Of a DNA stretch of 64,000 bases, positions 1-12,616 are shown piece by piece. Both the position numbers and the translations under genes were made by a program. Every line of letters begins with the position of its first letter. Position 1 is the stretch's first letter. The DNA is from Pelodera strongyloides (taxonomy: Eukaryota; Nematoda; Chromadorea; Rhabditida; Rhabditidae). The stretch is from contig JAANDG010000289.1 of assembly GCA_036852015.1 (NCBI GenBank), positions 112,751-176,750 of the forward strand. Direction: 5' to 3'. The notes below the pieces were generated by a model that worked only from the letters and a program-made list of their open reading frames with translations, made no database searches and had not been told where the DNA came from.

Positions 1-240
1 GAATTGGAATAATGACGAAGTATTTTTACCTGACTAACAATAAGGGCCCTCATAAGGATAGCAACGCTAAGCACTGTTATTTTGTTTGGCCTAGAGACTA
101 AGCATATTAGGCCTTCCTAAAGACGACAGGAATTGTTGTTCGGAGCCGAGGGGATGCAGCGTGTGTAGAAAGAATGACTTGTCCGCTAATGTTAGTTTTA
201 TAGCATACTTTAATCATTATCTCCATTGTTTCAGAGTGAA

Positions 241-3200
241 ATGGACCGACAGCCTAAAGCGCCCGCTATGCTACCGTATCCTGTTGAGGAGGACACCCGA
301 CCCGAGGTAAAGTTGATTACACAATTATCTGACCGCTGTTCTTGGACATTTGTCGATTCCTATGTAGGGTCTAGTTTCTAGTTTATGTCCCTAAGAGTAT
401 ACGTTCTGATGTACTTCCTAAGACGTGTGTGTTTAGTCTGATTTTGGCATGGCTGGTCCGACTGTTGGATTGCCTCGTTTGGGGGAGCCGAATTGTCCGG
501 GACCACCACAAATGGCAGCTACACACCAACTCCCGCAACAGCCACAACAACTCCCGCCACAGTCACAACAACTCTCGCAACTTCCTTCGATGCACTCGCA
601 ACAACAACAACAACAGCAGCAGCATACACCTCAAGCGGCCACTCCGATGGCGTATCCAGGGTGGGTTGAGTGAGCCTGAAACGTCTCGCGAAATGTCTTT
701 TTTATGTTTAATTTTAATGAGTATGAATGCGAACTACAAAAAGAAACTGTTATTTTGCTGTTGAATTCCCTGAGTTGTAAGATAACATTGGCGGAGAAAA
801 TCGAAACTATACAGCTTTCGTTAAATAGCTAGTGATCGTTACTTCGTATCTTCAAAAAAAAAACTAGTCCCTTTGTAGCAGTGGAGGTGGTATGGTGACG
901 CAAGGAACGCCGGGAAGTGTCGGCGTTGCGTCCTGTCCACAATTGCAGCAGTCGACGCCCGAAATGCAGCAGTTTATGAGCCCGCAGCAGCAGCATTCGA
1001 TCCAGGTATGACGCGATACTTTAGTTCTGTCGTCCAGAGTTTCTTGCATTTGATTTCATAAACATCGGATTTTTGCGGCAGGATGCGTTATTTTTTTTTT
1101 CTAGCAGGGAGTATGATTCTACACTTAGGGACAACGCACTTTGAACGAACTTTACAGGCATGTATGCAGCCGGGCTCCGTGTCCTCGGTGCATTCAACAG
1201 GAGGTGGTGGTATGAACACGTCCGGGCATGACATGACGATGGGCAACTACGCAGTGCCTCCTGGAAGTGTACCGCTGAACGTTTCGAATCCGGCAACACC
1301 AATGAGACACCAGACAACACAGCAGCCGCAGCATGCCCAGGCTTCTATGATGTCCCAGGTAACTCGTTGCCTTCTTACTAGCACTACAAATATACTATGC
1401 CAAATAGGCCACATAATTTCTAACTGCGCCGCAGAAAGTATAATTGCTAGGCATTATTTCACTTCAGCAGACTCGTGATTACGCATATGATCTCGCTATT
1501 CTGATTTTATCTTATATTTCTTTTAGATGCAACCTGGACCTTCCTCCATACAAATGACTGGACAGCAGCAGCAGCAACAATGTCTGTTTTGTTACACATA
1601 CATTTAAGAAATGTTTTGTAGTTACACGAGTTTACATGATTGTTTATTCGAATTTGGGCCACCGAAGTAAGCTTTTTGCTGTCTCATTCTTTCCCATTCA
1701 AAAATAAGCGGTATCTTTCTTTCGCACAATTATGATTTCAGTGTCAGCGGCATTCTCGAGTCCTCCAGGCTCCGTTGGACATGCTGGATCTTCCGCAGGT
1801 GGCGCACCTCCCCATCATATGGCACATCCGACGGCTGTCCACCCGCAGCAACCAGTGGCAACGCATCAGCAGCAGGCAGCTGCTCTTCAACAACAACCAG
1901 GAATGCAGCCTGGAATGCAACAATCAGGTCATCTACAACAACACTCGCAACAACCGGCAATGCAGCAGCAGCCTCTACCGCATCAAATGCAGCATCTGCC
2001 TCCAAGTTCTCACAAGGCGCAGCAACAACATATGCAGCCGGGTAAGATTATTGGACTTGATTTTGTGAAACTTGAGTTAAACTTGAGTTTTCTCTGAATT
2101 TACTGGTATTTAAGTTATTACTCGCTATCTGCAACGTATCGTAGGGAGCCGGGGATGTGGTTTAGTTAGCGCGTAGCTCTAACATTTGGTTTCAATATAT
2201 TCATTTATAGGCGGACAGGCCCAACAACAACCGCAGCAACATCAGTCATCAACACAGCCAGCCCAGCAGCAAGCGAAGCCCAAGCGAGAAAAGAAGGTGA
2301 AAATTTCACGACGTAGGGTCACATAAAAGTAGACACTGCTATTATGTTCATCCTGGGCGAAGGAAACCTTTATTTGCTGTTTTAGACGAGATCTTCTGTT
2401 GCTTCTTCGTCGGCTTCATCGCAGCAGGCTGCCGCCCATTCTGCTTCCGTTGCTGCAGCAGCACAAATGACAGCCGGCATGCACCTGCATCAACAACACA
2501 TGAATCCCATGTTCTCCGGGTATATGCAAAATTCTGCTGCACCCTATTACCCGTACCAGCTGCCTTTTGATCCCACCACTGCCTTTCAGGTAAGGAGAAA
2601 GAGCTGATTTTATATACTTTTTAGTTTTCGATTTTTGTAAAGTATATATTACCTTACATAGAATATGGACTTCGAAATATAAAAAACGTTTACAACGCAC
2701 GTGAGGAACTTACAGTACTTATTGTGATACACAATTAATGTTTACTGCGGAGGACGTAAATTAACCTAGAACACGTTTGTGCCTTCCGTTCAAAAGTAAA
2801 TTGTTGTTTTGCAGCCGAATTACTACTGGCCCGGATCGTATCCGACGGCCTATCACCCAGCTGTCACCAAGGCGGGAGCCGGTGAGTGGGAATGTTTTAT
2901 TTTGTAGAATTGGCATACACCAGTTTTGTAATTGATTTTTTCTACATTTCTAGTGTTCGCGTCATTGTTTCCATACATATATTTGTCATACGATTATGAT
3001 GATAGCTGCCGATCAATCTACATAGATGTTAGATGATACGATAGATGTGATTTGGTTTTTTTGTAGGAATGTTGCCTGCGCACACGTACGGATTTGCTTA
3101 CAATGGAATCCCTGGAGCCTCGGGCAGTGGAAGAACAAATAGCGCTCAACAACAGGCAGCGGCTGCTGCAGGCTGGGGTAGGCAGTTTCTTGAATATACG

Positions 3201-3613
3201 TTCGACGGGTGTGAAGATTTGGAGCGGGAAATACTCTTCTAACAACGCTCTGAAACTCTGTTTCTGTCTTTTTGCCTAGCTCTTGTGGAAGAATGTGATG
3301 GGGCAGCTACTAGTTCATGGAAAACGAGTTCGCCATTCATTTATATGAATAACTCATAACTCGTGGAGTTATACCCGCACGATCTACCGCAGCTACGCAA
3401 AGTTTGTCCTCTTCTTTGGACTGTTAAGAATAAGATTCTGATGTACAGCAGATTTCTATAACTATATATTCAGGTCGCTACCCGGGTTCCTTCGCGCCTC
3501 AGCCGGGGACTTCGAATCCGGCAGCCACGGCTCCCCCCGGAACCTTCCCAACCCCGTCCGACTTTGCCATGTACCCAGGCAATTATCCATTCATGCCATA
3601 TCCGAAGCCCTAG
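241..3613 (+). CDS. Gln/Met/Pro-rich low-complexity protein, probable nuclear co-factor
   Basis: Eleven exons join in phase: 241-306, 437-660, 879-1005, 1158-1358, 1527-1581, 1742-2041, 2211-2296, 2386-2589, 2815-2881, 3067-3177 and 3474-3613 (stop TAG), giving 526 residues. The protein is dominated by poly-Gln, QQ/HQ/MQ and Ala runs, with a short basic patch (AKPKREKK, about residue 340) that could be a nuclear localisation signal. The C-terminal 150 residues are rich in Tyr/Pro/Gly (for example YYPYQLPFDP, NYYWPGSYPTAY, YPGNYPFMPYPKP) and look more conserved in style than the Q-rich part. No catalytic domain is visible. The first ATG follows a TTTCAG acceptor at 238, so the gene could begin there by trans-splicing, or this could be an internal exon of a longer gene starting left of the window. 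Bases 1-240 hold no exon I can support. Such composition is typical of transcriptional co-activators or chromatin-complex subunits, but I do not recognise the family. Confidence 0.75.
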
Positions 3614-4980
3614 ATTCTGTACGTATATATATATGTACTTTGATCCCTTGATCCCTTTCCCTTGAGAAAGAGTATGCGCGGTGTTTGGATAATTGTTTGT
3701 TTACTCGAAAGTTGTGTTTGTGGGAAGAGTGTTCTTTTGAATATGAGAAGGAGAGAGAAACCGTGCTGGATGGCATTTGGATGCTTGAATTAAAGGAGTA
3801 ATTAAATCTAGGACTCTCCTTCAGGCTAGACGGCCCCCCAAGGATATTAACTAGATTGTGTATTCCCAGTTCCAAACGTAAGCTCTCCGCCCTTTGCTAG
3901 AAAAGGTTAATCGCTATGCCTACTGTTAACAGTTATATGTTTGTGAAAAAAATGAGCTTGTGCTTATCTTTACTGTAATTCCCGTTTGTGAATATCGAAC
4001 CTAAGTGAATCGGAGTGTAATTGTATCACGTATTAAAAAAAAAAATTTTTTATTTTGTTTTACGCTTCTAGAGCGTGCACCTTTATTCAAGGGAGTTCAA
4101 AGTACAATTTCAAGGCAATTTCAAGGTTTCAACCCTTTCTTGTTTACCATCGCTTGACTGATTATGATCACACATATCTGTTTATTTCCAACAACGTTGT
4201 GGTATTTATTATTTTCTGTTATTATTTGTGTATTTATAACTACTAAACACTCGGTGTATCCCTAATAACTAATCCCTGTTTATTTTTCCTTCTTGCATTG
4301 AGTCGATCTCGGTTTTGTTAGCGACACTTTTTATAGATTTTGGAAGTTCCCTTTTGGATGCTATTGATTTTTTTTTCAGAAGTATTGATTGTTCTAGGTT
4401 ACTCACAACGAAATGTCTTATTTGTTTGTTTGTTGGCATGACCCATATATATAGATTCTTCTATGAGCAAGATAAGGGATAATAATAATAATTATATAAT
4501 ACTTATATCTGCCAGTTCATCATAATTTCCTCGCTATGTGATTATCTCAGGGTTTTCCCTACCATCACCTTATCTCTTTTATTCTTCCCTTTTTTATTTG
4601 TTTTCTGCTTTAGTGATGTGGAAAATAAATAACTGAAAAATTAACTGTTTCCTGGAGCACATCAGATTGTAAACATAGTAATCATAGTTTGGAAAGTTGA
4701 GAGGCTGATTAGGGAAAAGTAGCAACCCATGGTAGGGTCTGCAGCTAAACTAAATGCATAGTTTTGTGCGATATTGTATTTTAATTGAAAAGACGGTAAT
4801 AATCGGGAGATGTATTACTTCTAACAATGGAGTGTTTCTTGATGCTTTTTTAATACAACGATACGGTGATAGTGTATATTTATTAAACGGATTTATTGAT
4901 CGTCTGGTACCGTACGGTGTTTTGTTGACAGCTGAATTGCACCCGAGTTGCACTTAACTGACTGAAGTATGGTGCATGGT
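3614..4980. other. Intergenic region
   Basis: No credible coding exon is seen. It holds A/T-rich sequence and one short copy of a dispersed retroposon-like repeat (listed separately). Confidence 0.6.
4057..4101 (-). repeat. Short dispersed retroposon end, copy 1
   Basis: This 45-bp block recurs at about 34381-34426 and, in opposite orientation, at about 51702-51746. Read on the minus strand it has TTGAACTCCCTTGAATAAAG, then a 5-bp hairpin of the form ACGCT-loop-AGCGT, then an A-rich tract. That order (AATAAA, hairpin, A-run) suggests the 3' end of a retroposed sequence. Confidence 0.65.
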
Positions 4981-6302
4981 CTAAGATTGGGGCTCGACCC
5001 GCTGGTTTTCCACGAAAATGTTCGTTTGAGGTCCAAGAGCTCTCAGGAGTCTGAGAAGTTCTTTTCGAATTCGTTGGATAAGCGGCTGAAATATAAAAAG
5101 TTATTTGATTAAGACAAGCACTGCGATCTTCACGATAAAGACAACCAACTCCATTTTCGATTACAATAGCTAATTTAATGAATTTTTATTGGGTTTTTAG
5201 TCAGTTCTTTAGCTTGGGAAATTAATGTACCATTTCAAGTGGTTGGAGTTCTAGTGATAACTTACCAGAGACTCTCTCATGTCTGTGTGGGGGGTGATCG
5301 TGTTGTTGGCCTTAATTGTCTTGATCTGCTCTAGTTTCACTACAGCATCTCCGAGCTCAGCTGTGATGTTACTAGCCTTGTTGGCGATGATATTAGTGGC
5401 ATTTTGAATGATATTCTGTACTGCGTCCTGAAAGTAATAACACGTGTGAAACTAGTTTTCGGTCGAAACTAAATAAAGGAAACTAGTCGAAAAGGCCCAG
5501 TTTTTGAAAGACGAAAGTTTAAAGCCATTGGAAAAAAAGTTGAGGTCCAAGCCTTTGTATCCTCTTCTGTTTTACATAATGTAGTCCAAAGATTGATTGT
5601 ATTTCGGCTTAAGTAAACGTGTGTCCGAAGTTGTCCCGTGGCATTTATTGATTTCCACGTCTGATGCCCAGGGTCCATTGCAGATAACCAGGAGTTCTTC
5701 CTAACGAGGTTAATAATGTCTACTTCTATTTATCTTCAGCTGGTGAAGCGTATCTCTTGGCTATTTGTTTTACTCACCGTCATTCCGTTCTTCGCAGCAA
5801 AGGCAGTTATCGAGCTCATGATCTGTGCCTTTGTCAGTGTGGGATCACTGACGATCTGCTCGAACTCCTAAACGAATTTCTTGTTAGCAAACACCAAACA
5901 AGGATAGGACACAGGAATGTATACTTAGGTTAGAAAAAGAAACAGGCTACTGTATCCCAAGCGCGTTGTGTGTGAGTGACTCGTTGTAGATACACGCCAT
6001 AGCATGCCAGAATGTTTTCTTACCATACAAAGTGGAAGTCTGGATGGAAAATAATTTATGACCCATACTTACTGCCTTTCCTCTTGCACATAGTCTAGTT
6101 AAACAAAAGAAATCAAAACCTGTTTCGCGCTTTCGGGTGCTTTTTCAACCAGATGTGAAACTTGTCTGACTGCCTCCACCCATGGACTGGCGAATTCTCC
6201 GTTCGGTATTCCGTCGCTTCCGACAGGGGGACGACGCTCTGCTTCAATTGCTGGAAGCGCGGAAACCGCCCAAGCCGAGAGAAATATCAAGAAGTATCTC
6301 AT
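4981..6302 (-). CDS. SXP/RAL-2 (DUF148) family secreted protein, paralogue 1
   Basis: Four exons read on the minus strand: 6302-6120, 5867-5778, 5427-5266 and 5085-4981 (stop TAG), all phase 0, giving 179 residues. The N-terminus MRYFLIFLSAWAVSALP is a signal peptide. The middle has the family pattern: an EFEQIVSDPTLTKAQI helix, then a helix containing ITAFAAKNGM, then a long amphipathic region ending in KLEQIKTIKANN. The last exon starts PLIQRIRKELLRLLRALGP. The start ATG directly follows GTTCAG, which fits trans-splicing. SXP/RAL-2 proteins are nematode-specific, secreted and often immunogenic, with no known enzymatic activity. The second and third exons are exactly 90 and 162 nt, the same as in the paralogue at 9552-10975, so the two arose by tandem duplication. 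Confidence 0.88.
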
Positions 6303-7115
6303 CTGAACGAGTACGTACTTGAGATCACGTAGAATACTTGAGATAGAGAAGAATGCTCTCGGAAGTCGAAATATCGAAATATCATGTGACAAGAGAAATA
6401 CAGAAGTCCCGTTCAAAAAGAATTTTTTTTTAAGAAACTGAACACCGATAGATTGTCAAATGTTATAGTTAGGCTAGGGCGTGTACCTTACCTTCCAATT
6501 AGTGTAATGACAGACGAAATCTAAGAGTCTATGCTGTTATTATGTATCTGAGCTAACTGTAAAAAAAAATTACCAAAGAAAGAAAACTCATGTTTGAAAA
6601 ATAAAAGTTTAATATTTTGCAAAATTGTGGTTGAAATGGCCGATGTGCGGCGTGGGCGATGCCTGGTGTGAGATCTCTGCCTTCTATGTCTCCATTCTCC
6701 TTTTATTCTGCAACAGTGTAACTTTTTTACAAGATCGCGGCACTCCACATGCGGTCGGCTGTTCAAACCAGCGAATTGGGATATTACAGAAAAAAACGTG
6801 AAGTTTCGGTTTAAAAAATTCGAATTTTGCGCGGGGGCCGGCGATATGGAAATAAGTGTATTAAAGGGATCGGTTCACCTGAAATAGTCTCTGTTTTTTT
6901 TTTTGTTTCTTTGTTTTCTATAAGGGATAATAAAAATTTGAAATACAAAAAGTAGTCTTCTATTTCAATACTTACCGTAATTAGTCTTTCATTTTCATTT
7001 TCATTTTCATTAGTAATTCGCTTCCTACTATCACCTCATCAATGTAGGCTTCAAAAATACCTACTATACGGACGTTCTCTCCAATAGTTGCTATTCTAGA
7101 AATGAAGTAAAGCAC
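6303..7115. other. Intergenic region
   Basis: Between the SXP/RAL-2 gene and the reverse-transcriptase fragment. A/T-rich with homopolymer runs; no exon, RNA gene or repeat family supported. Confidence 0.5.
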
Positions 7116-7141
7116 ATGACTCAATATGTAGTTAAAAATAG

Positions 7142-7215
7142 TTACCTTACATTTCAAGATATACTATTACCTTACATTTCAAGATATACTATTACCTTAC
7201 ATTTCAAGATATACT
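7142..7215 (+). repeat. 25-bp tandem repeat, three copies
   Basis: The unit TTACCTTACATTTCAAGATA plus TACTA is repeated three times almost perfectly, immediately before the reverse-transcriptase homology. Because 25 is not a multiple of three, the repeat is read in all three frames by the adjacent open frame, so that N-terminal part is not genuine protein. Confidence 0.9.
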
Positions 7216-7814
7216 GTGTTCCACAGGGAAGAAATGCCTCTCCCCTACTTACTGACCTCACACTCTCTATGATTGAATTTAGTTTTTTCAAACAGTCTCT
7301 CAACAAATCTCTAAGTTACCAAATGTCTATACATAGATATATGGATGACATAGCTATCTTCTACAATGACGATGCATTAGCTACTCGATTTAACAATATG
7401 TACCCTGATACCCTCACTTTGGAAACCTCTAACAGTAATGACCAGTCAGCTGCTTTCCTCGATCTTTTTCTTACTAGGTCCATAGATAAGTGGTCCATAA
7501 ATTTGTATAACAAAACCGATGACTATAGTTTTGATGTTATACGCTTTCCCATCTTTGATAGTAACATATGCAACAGTATCAAAATTAATTGTATACAAGG
7601 AGAACCAATTAGAATTCATATATGTACTTCAATCCTTTTTAGCTTTAAACTTAAAACACAAGAATTTTACAAAAAACTTCGAAGTAATGGTGACCCATGC
7701 CAAATTATCAAAACAACATTTAAAAAAACTTTTCACAAATACCCTATAATTATGCATAAATACGGCACTACATCCAAGTCACTCTGCACCTGGGTTGACA
7801 AACAAATGAGCTAA
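7205..7814 (+). pseudogene. Reverse transcriptase fragment, Penelope-like type
   Basis: An open frame runs to TAA at 7814 and encodes about 200 residues of a reverse-transcriptase palm and thumb. Visible motifs are PQGRNASPLLTDLTLS (finger/palm loop), HRYMDDIAIF (catalytic YxDD box) and AAFLDLFLTR followed by INLYNKTDDYSF, an order typical of Penelope-like and related chromosomal RTs. The N-terminal half of the RT, any endonuclease (GIY-YIG) and terminal repeats are absent, so this is a 5'-truncated relic. It lies between two duplicated SXP/RAL-2 genes. The family assignment is by motif style only; another non-LTR RT class is possible. Confidence 0.7.
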
Positions 7815-9551
7815 GTCTATGTTTCCTTTCTTAACAATAACAATAACAATAACACACTACCGTAGTCCAGCCACCGCTGTACATTTACCTTAGCAATGCG
7901 GCCAGGTACCCTTTCCACTGATCACTGTTATGCCGTGCACCCCACTTATTGATCTGCCGACTATATTCCTAGCTCACCGCTGTATTGTTAAAGTTGGTAA
8001 GTACACGTTTTAGTTACTTTTTCGGCATACGCAAAAGGCAAGCATTTATTAAATTTCAGGAAGCTGTTGTACCTAGGCAAGGTAAGCGTTTTTTGTTTGT
8101 TACTTTTCAGGAGAATGCTGTAGCAGTAAGGTAAGCGTTTACTACCTTTTCATTGACACTTATAATAACATATATTATACTCTCATTATTATAAACCATC
8201 TTTAATTGCCCTCTCTCCTATTTCCTTTCAAACTCTTTAAGCCATGGCCGTCGCACTGACGAGACCCCACCATGGTAAAACTCCTCGTATGCGACTGGGG
8301 TCGAAACGGGGTCCCATATTTCTGGGCCATATTACTTCTCTTTTTATTATTATTGCACTAGTACATATGTATTATAGTTTTCATTTTATTACGAAGATAT
8401 TGGGTGATAAAGTGGTGGATTGATCGGTCCGGAATGCACAAAGGGTAATTGTTCTGCCTTGTTTGTATTGACTCAAGAAGAGGATACATGAAAGTTGGTT
8501 TGTTGAAAAAACGTTTTAACAGGAAAAAAACATTAAATTATTTTACGTACTCCTGAGCCGAGGTGTTCCTAGGTGTACTCGGTAGTTTTCGCAAGTTCTC
8601 TGTAGTGTTTCAAGATGCATGGGAAACTGAAAACCCCGATATGTGCCCGATCACGTCCATAAAATAATCGGGGCGTGATCGGGCTCGTTTTTTTGTCGAA
8701 AATGACACTGACAAAACTGGGATGGTGCGCGGCGAAACCCGGGCGCGAAAATTACACGCGGCGAAATATAGGTGCTGTACTAAAATTAGAAAATTGATAC
8801 AGAACCAGAAAAAGGTATGCGCCCTATCTTGGCCCTATCTTCGCCTTGCTACGCCAGTGCACTTGCGAGAACCTGGCGCCTGACGAAGACTAGGCGACGT
8901 GCGCGACTAGATCTAAGTGCCCCTGATTTTCTCGCCGCACACCATCAAATTTTCGCATTGAACCGGGCACATATTGGTGTTTTCAGTTTCCTTCATGAGA
9001 ATTCGCTTTCTCTCACAAGAAAGCTGATACGCTTACTAATCAGTGGCTCAGTGACAAGATAAAGGTTTTTACGCGTTCACAATGGGAAAGCAATATGTTA
9101 TGCTTCTTCAATAAAAGATGAGTGGTTGACACTGTGGAAATAAACCGTACCGTTCTTTCTGATAACTGCTCACTCTTCACGCACTGTCTGTCATCATTAA
9201 TGCGGATTCTAGGAATTTTGAAGAAATTAGTAGAATACAAAAAAAGTTCATGGATTTGGGAAAATCATAATTTCTCCCTGTCCAATTTCTGGACTTGATA
9301 GAGTGGGCGCTTTTTTCATTAATTAGCACACGACTTGAGTTTTATTAGCGCAGACAAACTGTTCGTCAATGATCATTTTCTAATTTATGTCATCTTTTAT
9401 TTCCAGCGGGCTTAATTCGCTTCAAACTTCAAACTGATATGTTATTTGTTCACAGCAATTCAGAAATTCACATGTGCTCAACGTGGCAGTTTGGAAAATC
9501 CATTTTATTATGAAACGATAAGCGGCTGTACATATTTGTTCAATTGATTAT
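7815..9551. other. Intergenic region with a perfect hairpin
   Basis: No exon is supported. At 8645-8655 and 8674-8684 there is a perfect 11-bp inverted repeat (GCCCGATCACG / CGTGATCGGGC) with an 18-bp loop. A TTTATT at 9504 gives AATAAA on the minus strand and is a plausible polyadenylation signal for the SXP/RAL-2 gene that ends at 9552. Confidence 0.55.
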
Positions 9552-10975
9552 TTAGAACGGGCGTCTGTCAAAGTCTCCCTGATGTCCGACAGGTCCTTGG
9601 TGGAAACCGCCGTTCTGCGAAGGGAGTCCGCCGTTCTGCGGCTGGAATTGTCCGTTCTGCGGCTGGAATCCGCCGACCTGTGTCTGGAAACCTCCGCTCT
9701 GGAAACCTCCATTTTTATTGGGGAAGCCAGGGAATCCGTTGTCTCCTCCTTGAATTTCAATTGTCACCTCCGAAACTTCGAAGGGGTTTCCACCGTGGTG
9801 AGGTCTAGGGCGAGGTCCGAGAGCGCGGAGAGCTCTGAGGAGCGTCTGACGAATCTCATCGATAATTGGCTGAAACGGAGGGAAATTAACTACTGAACAA
9901 GGTTTCTGGTGAGCGAAAATTCAAATCTCATGACACGTGTAACTTGGAAATCTCAGGAAGCTCTTTGGTCAAACTTGGATTATCTTTATGCATTTGTAAT
10001 ACTTTAATTAAACTTTTATGGTTTAATACTTTTAATACATTTACTAGCTACCACGATATAACGTTTAGCGACCACTTTGTATACTAGTTACACACCTGCG
10101 ACTGATCGAGGTCTTCGGCTGGAGTAAGCTCCTTGTTCTCCTTGATTGTCTTGAGCTGCTCAAGTTTCGGTCCAATTGCTGCGAATTCCTGAGTGATTTC
10201 AGTCACTTCCTTTGTGATGGCGTCGGTGACCTTTTGCACGATTTCGGCGAGCGTATCCTGGAATATTTTCTACATATTCATTTTTCTAGACAAACAGTAT
10301 TCAATAAAAAGGTGTGGTACGCCTTACTCCTGCTTATCATCTGCTCCGTACATACATGCCCCAAGAAACACTGAAAAACTACTACAATTGTTCTCTTTAG
10401 TACTAGTAAGTTCATAAGTATAATCTTTCACAAACGTTGAGTCCATTCTTCTCTGCCCATGCGTTGATTTCTGTCTCCATTTCACCCTTTGTCTGTGTGG
10501 TGTTCCTGACGATTTCGACAAATTCCTGAATTAATACTTGTGAAATCTTCTGCAATAAGAACCGTAAACTTACAGTAGTCTCATAACAAAGATTCAGGCA
10601 ACCAGTGTTCATTCAACACAGCATTAAAATCCAATGTCATTCAAATAAAATCTACATTTTCTCAATGCGAATGCTGTATGAAAGCATTTGTTACTGTGAT
10701 TGTGATGAATAACTATGCTCGGAATCATGTTGATCAACGGAATAAAACCTTGCAAACCCAACCTTCCTGGCTTCGTCGGTGACATTGTCTCTGACGATGT
10801 CTGCGATCTCTCTTCCAACCTCCGCAAAAGGGTTCTCGAAACCGCCTGGAGGCTTTCCGACTTGTCCGATTTGTGCCCCATCTCCAATAGGCATCGGACG
10901 GATTCCGCCTTGCCCGCCGATCCGACGGAACGCGGAAACGGAAGATACCACCAACACAAATAATAGGAATTTCAT
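9552..10975 (-). CDS. SXP/RAL-2 (DUF148) family secreted protein, paralogue 2, with Gln/Gly/Phe repeat tail
   Basis: Four exons on the minus strand: 10975-10763, 10525-10436, 10257-10096 and 9869-9552 (stop TAA), all phase 0, giving 260 residues. MKFLLFVLVVSSVSA is the signal peptide. A Gly-rich linker precedes the DUF148-like core (EFVEIVRNTTQTKGEM; KLEQLKTIKENKELT). The last exon begins PIIDEIRQTLLRALRALGP, matching paralogue 1, then adds about 70 residues of imperfect GGFQ/PQNG repeats ending in DFDRRPF. That low-complexity tail is the main difference from paralogue 1 and may serve adhesion or matrix association; this is inference. The ATG directly follows TTTTCAG, consistent with trans-splicing. 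The two genes share strand, orientation and exon lengths, which supports recent tandem duplication. Confidence 0.9.
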
Positions 10976-12616
10976 CTGAAAAGGAAACATTAAGCAATGC
11001 AGGGTGTTTAGCACATCACCTGTGACAAAACGGAAGCGGGGCTAAAATCATCATGATGTGTTGTGCTACATTAACTCTACACGCTAGGTACACATCACAT
11101 ATTGTGCAAAAAGTGCCTCTACTTTTCTGAACATTGGTCATGGCTAGACTATGCCCGACAGAAAAACTTGTGGGGTTGCTGGGGTTTCGAACGTTATAAA
11201 CAGTCTTCAGTTATAAGGCATAGAAGACAGATGAAGATATAATAGTTTACATAAACGAAAAAGAGGAGGCCTGGAGTAGTGTGGGATTACCTGGTGTTAA
11301 CCAGCTTGTACTAATCCTACTCTCGGTCTCCTTTTATCCTAATTCCATACAATTATTGACTCGACCGGGGTCGCCACATTGTGCGGACTGTTCAAACAAT
11401 ATTTTATTATTTCACAATGCGAAAGCCATCTAATAAGCTTATTCAATTAAATGACTCATTCAAATCAATAGAAATCGGAATCAAAACTCATTTTGATCAC
11501 GTAATTCGTAAAAATTTCGTTTGTTGTCGACCTTATTGGACGATCATTGTAATTGATCATCATAAGGCGGAGAACTTTGAGGGTATTTTTTAATGTGACG
11601 CTATTTACAGCCTATTATTCTTCTAGCTGAGGACCGACAGTGGTTGCTTGTAATGTAATACAGTAATGTTATAGGCTCATGGTTTTGCCTAGCCATATTC
11701 ATGCTAAACCATAACTACCCGAGCAGTTATGAGCTCGGGTAGTTATGGTTCGCTTCTTTAGCCCATAACTGTTCGGGTAGTTGTGGTTCGCAATTTTTAA
11801 ATACATTCCTTTTATCAGAATTTAAAGCTCTACAAAATGAGCTGTACCTCATTTGCTAACTCCATAGTGACTGATTACCATTCCCTTTAAAAAATTATTT
11901 TTTCTGCATTAAAGAGGATTTCAATGTTCTGTATTTCAATGTTCAACCTGGTGTCTCTGAATATGGCTGATGCACAATTCTAATTATTGTTTTTGAGATT
12001 TTTTCATTTTTTTTTATTCAGGCCATTTTAATGTAAGTTCTTGTTGCATCATGTATGTGCACATGTGTATTTGTGCGCGTACCGAGCAACTAACCAACAT
12101 TCAGACTTTATCTCTTATTGAAAATCCGAAAAAAACCATTAAGGGATTGAAAAAAATTAAAGCATTATGCACGAAATGCAAATGAATGATCACGACACGT
12201 AATCTCATACAGAAATAAGGAAATAAAAATAGAAAGGATAAGATGAAATGAACGACCAACACCAACCCCCAAATACGTACAGAATAAAAAACTGAAACAA
12301 AAAATATGTTAAAATACTTAGATAGACGGAGTGGAGTCAGTTTATATCTAAAGCACCATAAGATATGAACATGAAAGCTACTTCACTAGAAGTTCCGGAA
12401 AATCGTAATCAATCAAGTCTCGGTATCAAAAATGAATGCGTCCCATGTAGAAGGAAGAAAATTAGAAACAAGACAATACACTGAAACAAAGTAAAACATA
12501 GAAATGCGACTAACCGATTGCTAATACAACATTGGAATAACAAGCGAACACTAATTTTGTGCTACCTACAACTTGATGCAGTTTTATTTTTACAGCTGTT
12601 ATCCAATTGAGGCAAA
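10976..12616. other. Intergenic region with a foldback
   Basis: No exon is supported. At 11707-11749 a near-perfect palindrome pairs AACCATAACTACCCGAG with CTCGGGTAGTTATGGTT, and a related arm (CCCATAACTGTTCGGGTAG) follows at about 11762, so this is probably a small foldback or MITE remnant. Confidence 0.55.

Noticed and set aside
1..3613. Naming the Q-rich gene as a Mastermind/SEL-8-type or SWI/SNF subunit
   Set aside because: Composition is suggestive but I see no family-specific motif, and low-complexity similarity is not enough for a name.
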